Source: an uncultured Lachnospiraceae bacterium (GTDB lineage: Bacteria; Bacillota; Clostridia; Lachnospirales; Lachnospiraceae). From it: a stretch of DNA of 64,000 nt. The stretch is taken from the NCBI GenBank assembly GCA_910587095.1, contig CAJUMJ010000052.1, positions 124,001 through 188,000 on the forward strand. The letters are read 5' to 3'. The notes beneath the pieces are model-generated. The model was not told where the DNA came from. It made no database searches and saw only the letters and a program-made list of their open reading frames with translations. Shown here in pieces: positions 61,359 to 64,000 of this stretch. A program made the position numbers and the translations under genes. Numbering within the stretch: position 1 is the stretch's first letter; each line of letters starts with the position of its first letter.

Positions 61359-63074
61359 TTACGCTCTCTTCTTTTGCCTGGATAAGGTCTGAACGCCTTC
61401 GATTACCAGTACCACTGCAAGGATGATCAGTATAACCGCCAGAATCGCCTGCGCATAAGGGCCCCAGTCCGCGCCTCCTGCGGAGATGATACCGATCTGG
61501 TTCTTAACGGTTACACACAGGGAGCAGATGGTTACAATGATCATAAAGCCCATCGGGAGCAGGAACATCTTGTTGTTCTTGCCCACGTTGCCGAGCCAGG
61601 TAGCGACTGCCAGCAGACCGATACCCGCAAGGAGCTGGTTAGCAGCTCCGAACAGACCCCAAATCTTGGAGTAGCCCGTCATACCGAGCACAACGCCGAG
61701 AATTACGGTGATGATGGTTGCCACATAAGGATTCACCAATGTCTTTTTCCAGCCGTCCTTGATATCGTCCACGGTCTGACCGGGCTCAAGGAAGAACTCC
61801 TGGAACATGAAACGCGCCAGACGGGTTGCCGTATCCAGGGAGGTCAGACAAAATGCGGAATATGTAAGCACCAGCAAAGTATTTAAAACACGAACCACGC
61901 TTTCCGATGCGATACCGCCGTACATCTGTGAAATACCGCCCGCGAAGATTGCCGTTGCGCCTGCGGTAATGCCGTTCTTGTACGCGAAGTTGATTGCACA
62001 TACCGTGATCACTGCCAGCACACACTCTAAGAGCATACCGCCGTAAGCGATGGGCTTTGCGTCCGTCTCTTTGTCAAGCTGCTTGGAAGTGGTTCCTGAA
62101 GATACCAGCGAGTGGAAACCGGAAATCGCGCCGCACGCAACTGTGGTAAAGAGTACGGGGAACAAATACTGCATACCGTTGCCGTTATCAACCGCAAAGC
62201 CGTTGAAAGCGGCAAGGCCGTCCGCACCGCCCATACCCGCATGGGAAATGACCACACCTACCAGTGCTACCGCTAACATCGCGTAAAGCAGGAAGGAACT
62301 TAAATAGTCACGGGGCTGCAGCAGAATCCATACCGGCGTCACGGATGCGATGGCGATATAGATACCTACAATGATCATCCACGTATTCGTTGTCAGATAA
62401 ATCGGATGGAACTTCATGCCGATCACCATACAGAGCGCGATGGCAACCACACCAAGAATCGTGGAAACAGCCATGGATGCATTGCGGCGGTACACCATGA
62501 AACCAAAAACAATGGCAATTACGATAAACAGCAGGGATACCATAGCGACAGACGCGTTTGTCGCGGAGGCTGCCTTATCAATCGCGCCCGCTTCGTCGAG
62601 CACTGCGCCGAATGTCGTCGCCACGATGGATGCGAATGCCGCAACCACCAGGATCAGGGTCAGATAAGCAAAGATGGTAAAGAGCATCTTTGCTCTCTTG
62701 CTCATGTTGGAGGAAATGATCTCGCCGATGGACTGTCCTTTATGACGGATGGATGCGAAAAGCGCACCAAAATCATGGACGCCGCCGAAGAAGATACCGC
62801 CGACAAGAATCCAGAGCACAACAGGAACCCAGCCAAACATAGCCGCGCCGATGGGGCCGGTGATCGGACCTGCTCCCGCAATAGATGAGAAGTGATGGCC
62901 CATCAGAACGGGCGCCTTGGCGGGAACATAGTCCACACCGTCTTCCATCTCATGCGCAGGGGTCGGCTTCCTGCTGTCGCCCACACCCCACTGCTTACAA
63001 AGCCATCCGCCGTAAAATATGTAACCGGCCACAAGAATGGCAATGCAGATGATTAACAATAACAATGAATTCAT
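61359..63074 (-). CDS. cstA: Carbon starvation protein A family transporter
   Basis: The 571-residue membrane protein has about 16 segments and the CstA motifs HHFSSIAGAGPITGPIGAAM, FGGVHDFGALFASIRHKGQS, ILLQPRDYLSSFLL, SGFHSLVSSGTTSKQ and FGAANQLLAGIGLL. CstA proteins take up pyruvate or peptides; this is the short (YjiY/BtsT-like core) Gram-positive version. It overlaps the upstream gene in ATGA. Substrate choice is not visible from sequence. Confidence 0.95.
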   Translation of the reverse strand: MNSLLLLIICIAILVAGYIFYGGWLCKQWGVGDSRKPTPAHEMEDGVDYVPAKAPVLMGHHFSSIAGAGPITGPIGAAMFGWVPVVLWILVGGIFFGGVHDFGALFASIRHKGQSIGEIISSNMSKRAKMLFTIFAYLTLILVVAAFASIVATTFGAVLDEAGAIDKAASATNASVAMVSLLFIVIAIVFGFMVYRRNASMAVSTILGVVAIALCMVIGMKFHPIYLTTNTWMIIVGIYIAIASVTPVWILLQPRDYLSSFLLYAMLAVALVGVVISHAGMGGADGLAAFNGFAVDNGNGMQYLFPVLFTTVACGAISGFHSLVSSGTTSKQLDKETDAKPIAYGGMLLECVLAVITVCAINFAYKNGITAGATAIFAGGISQMYGGIASESVVRVLNTLLVLTYSAFCLTSLDTATRLARFMFQEFFLEPGQTVDDIKDGWKKTLVNPYVATIITVILGVVLGMTGYSKIWGLFGAANQLLAGIGLLAVATWLGNVGKNNKMFLLPMGFMIIVTICSLCVTVKNQIGIISAGGADWGPYAQAILAVILIILAVVLVIEGVQTLSRQKKRA

Positions 63075-63601
63075 ACAAACTCTCCCTTTCTTTTTTTTGA
63101 ATATAAAACTTTTTTCAAAATTTTCGCAGTCGGACGTCCGGCACGGTTGCTTTCAATCCGGTCACTATCCCCAATGACCGCCGCCGCGTGAAAGTCCATC
63201 CAGCCGTGAAGCGAAAACCGAAAACTTTTGTAAATGTGACACTTCTTCAGAGCCTTTACGGCTTCCTCATCACAGGTGTCACAGACAACGATGGGCGTAA
63301 TATAGGAATACATATGACCCGGGCCGATATGAAGAAGCTTCATCCCCTCCTCGTAGGCCATAGTTTTACATTGCTCAAATGCTTCCGGGGAAAGATGTGG
63401 TATATCAAAGAGAAAGATAAACTCCTCGCTGTCCGCAGACCAGAGAGATACCTTTCTGGAAACCATATATTTCTCCGCGTGCTCATAATACTCGCACAGC
63501 GCCCGGAGAGGTATTTGCTTTGTTCCATAATCCGTTATATTGTAGTAGGCTTCATAGCTCTTTAACAAAAGTTCTATGATATTCTTTCTCGTTTGTCTCA
63601 T
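63071..63601 (-). CDS. Unknown protein translationally coupled to cstA
   Basis: This 176-residue soluble protein has no membrane segment and no motif I recognise. Notable are VVCDTCDEEAVKALKKCHIYKSF, with two Cys two residues apart, an aromatic SFRFSLHGWMDFHAAAV and a basic C-terminus. It overlaps cstA by four nucleotides (ATGA), so the pair is expressed together and it may regulate or assist the transporter; that is inference from position only. Start: ATG after atgagggatt. Confidence 0.7.
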   Translation of the reverse strand: MRQTRKNIIELLLKSYEAYYNITDYGTKQIPLRALCEYYEHAEKYMVSRKVSLWSADSEEFIFLFDIPHLSPEAFEQCKTMAYEEGMKLLHIGPGHMYSYITPIVVCDTCDEEAVKALKKCHIYKSFRFSLHGWMDFHAAAVIGDSDRIESNRAGRPTAKILKKVLYSKKRKGEFV

Positions 63602-63636
63602 AATCCCTCATAATTTAACAAAAAACCATATTCCCA

Positions 63637-63665
63637 ATGATAACACCATATACGTATAATTTCAA
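63637..63665 (-). promoter_or_regulatory. Promoter of the cstA operon
   Basis: On the minus strand TTGAAA (63665-63660), 17 nt and an extended -10 (TGT then TATCAT, 63642-63637). Confidence 0.65.
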
Positions 63666-63687
63666 GATATTTTAACAGTTTTTTCAT

Positions 63688-63720
63688 GGATATTTTATAA
63701 TTATGCATTATAAAATATCC
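63688..63720. repeat. AT-rich 13-bp perfect inverted repeat
   Basis: ggatattttataa (63688-63700) and ttataaaatatcc (63708-63720) flank ttatgca. It includes the stop codon of the RluA-family gene and probably works as a weak terminator, without a T-run. Confidence 0.6.
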
Positions 63721-64000
63721 AGCAAATGTATAAAATAGGCGGGAATTGGCGCTTTTACCTCGACAAACTGCTGTGTGCCCGGATGTATAAATCCAAGCTC
63801 ATATGCATGAAGTGTCTGCCCCTGAAGGCGGAAAGCGGTTTTGCGGCTGCCGTACACCTCGTCTCCCAAAAGGGGATGACCGATGGAAGTCATATGTACC
63901 CGGATCTGATGGGTACGTCCTGTTTCCAGCCGGCATTCTATATAAGTATATGCCCCGAAACGTGAAAGTACCTTATAATGTGTGACGGCTTCTTTCCCGT
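63708..64000 (-). CDS. RluA-family pseudouridine synthase, 5' part outside window
   Basis: Only the last ~97 codons are present; the frame is open to the right edge. The read ETGRTHQIRVHM, then TSIGHPLLGDEVYGS and LHAYELGFIHPGT is the C-terminal signature of RluA/RluD-type pseudouridine synthases. The catalytic Asp and any S4 domain would lie beyond base 64000. It differs from the RluA-family gene at 30694. Confidence 0.92.
   Translation of the reverse strand, partial: GKEAVTHYKVLSRFGAYTYIECRLETGRTHQIRVHMTSIGHPLLGDEVYGSRKTAFRLQGQTLHAYELGFIHPGTQQFVEVKAPIPAYFIHLLDIL

Overview
The window reads as chromosomal DNA of a Gram-positive clostridium, most likely a gut-type member of the Lachnospiraceae. 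Evidence: the order rplU-prp-rpmA-obgE-yhbY-nadD-yqeK-rsfS, an L27 with a cleavable N-terminal extension next to its protease Prp, a paired GlgC/GlgD ADP-glucose pyrophosphorylase, short HisG with HisZ, the TIGR03960/TIGR03936 radical SAM pair next to an RNase E/G gene, RecU, and sigma-A type promoters (TTGNNN, 17 nt, TATNNT). Base composition is moderate, but the first 2.2 kb and the hepT-mntA region are visibly AT-richer. No rRNA, tRNA or CRISPR array was seen.

Layout. 1-4.1 kb: the 3' part of a very large BspA-like surface protein with leucine-rich repeats, a possible cysteine-peptidase-like domain and tandem beta-rich repeats; its frame is broken by one in-frame TAA. 4.2-5.1 kb: a gene remnant and a HepT/MntA toxin-antitoxin pair sitting between two copies of a promoter and leader, the second of which drives ilvN. 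5.2-6.8 kb: ilvN-ilvC. 7-10.3 kb: a two-component system with a candidate response-regulator box in its own promoter. 10.4-13.1 kb: leuC, leuD and an unknown protein. 13.1-15.2 kb: a diguanylate cyclase and a possible PD-(D/E)XK-type protein. 15.2-21.4 kb: type II topoisomerase pair, rsmD, coaD and a coiled-coil protein. 21.5-26.6 kb: membrane-anchored cell-wall amidase, a YlbJ-like membrane protein, a HAD hydrolase and a YgiQ-type radical SAM protein. 26.6-29 kb: glgC-glgD. 29.1-32.4 kb: SDR enzyme, small membrane protein, pseudouridine synthase, recU. 32.4-38.4 kb: a histidine operon hisZ-hisG-(SIMPL protein)-hisD-hisB-hisIE, where HisIE carries an N-terminal HisF-like barrel that has lost its catalytic aspartates. 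38.9-43.4 kb: radical SAM pair, RNase G, NUDIX. 43.5-47.4 kb: lspA, a 955-residue hybrid kinase and a stand-alone receiver. 47.4-51.9 kb: the ribosome-assembly cluster. 52-57.7 kb: DUF378 protein, AraC/GyrI-type regulator, lexA diverging from a YneA-like LysM protein across four LexA-box-like sites, WYL regulator, GyrI-like protein, tyrosine recombinase. 57.7-64 kb: TtcA-like enzyme, hairpin repeats, AI-2E family transporter, cytidylate-kinase-like protein, CstA, an unknown partner, and a truncated RluA-family gene at the right edge.

Most of the window is ordinary core metabolism and information processing. The most interesting points are the degenerate HisF-HisIE fusion and the SIMPL gene inside the his operon, the promoter duplication around hepT-mntA, the lexA/yneA-like divergent region with its long hairpin-rich leader, the interrupted surface protein with an embedded possible peptidase, and clusters of small palindromes at gene ends. 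I found no convincing evidence for a wholly new multi-gene system.
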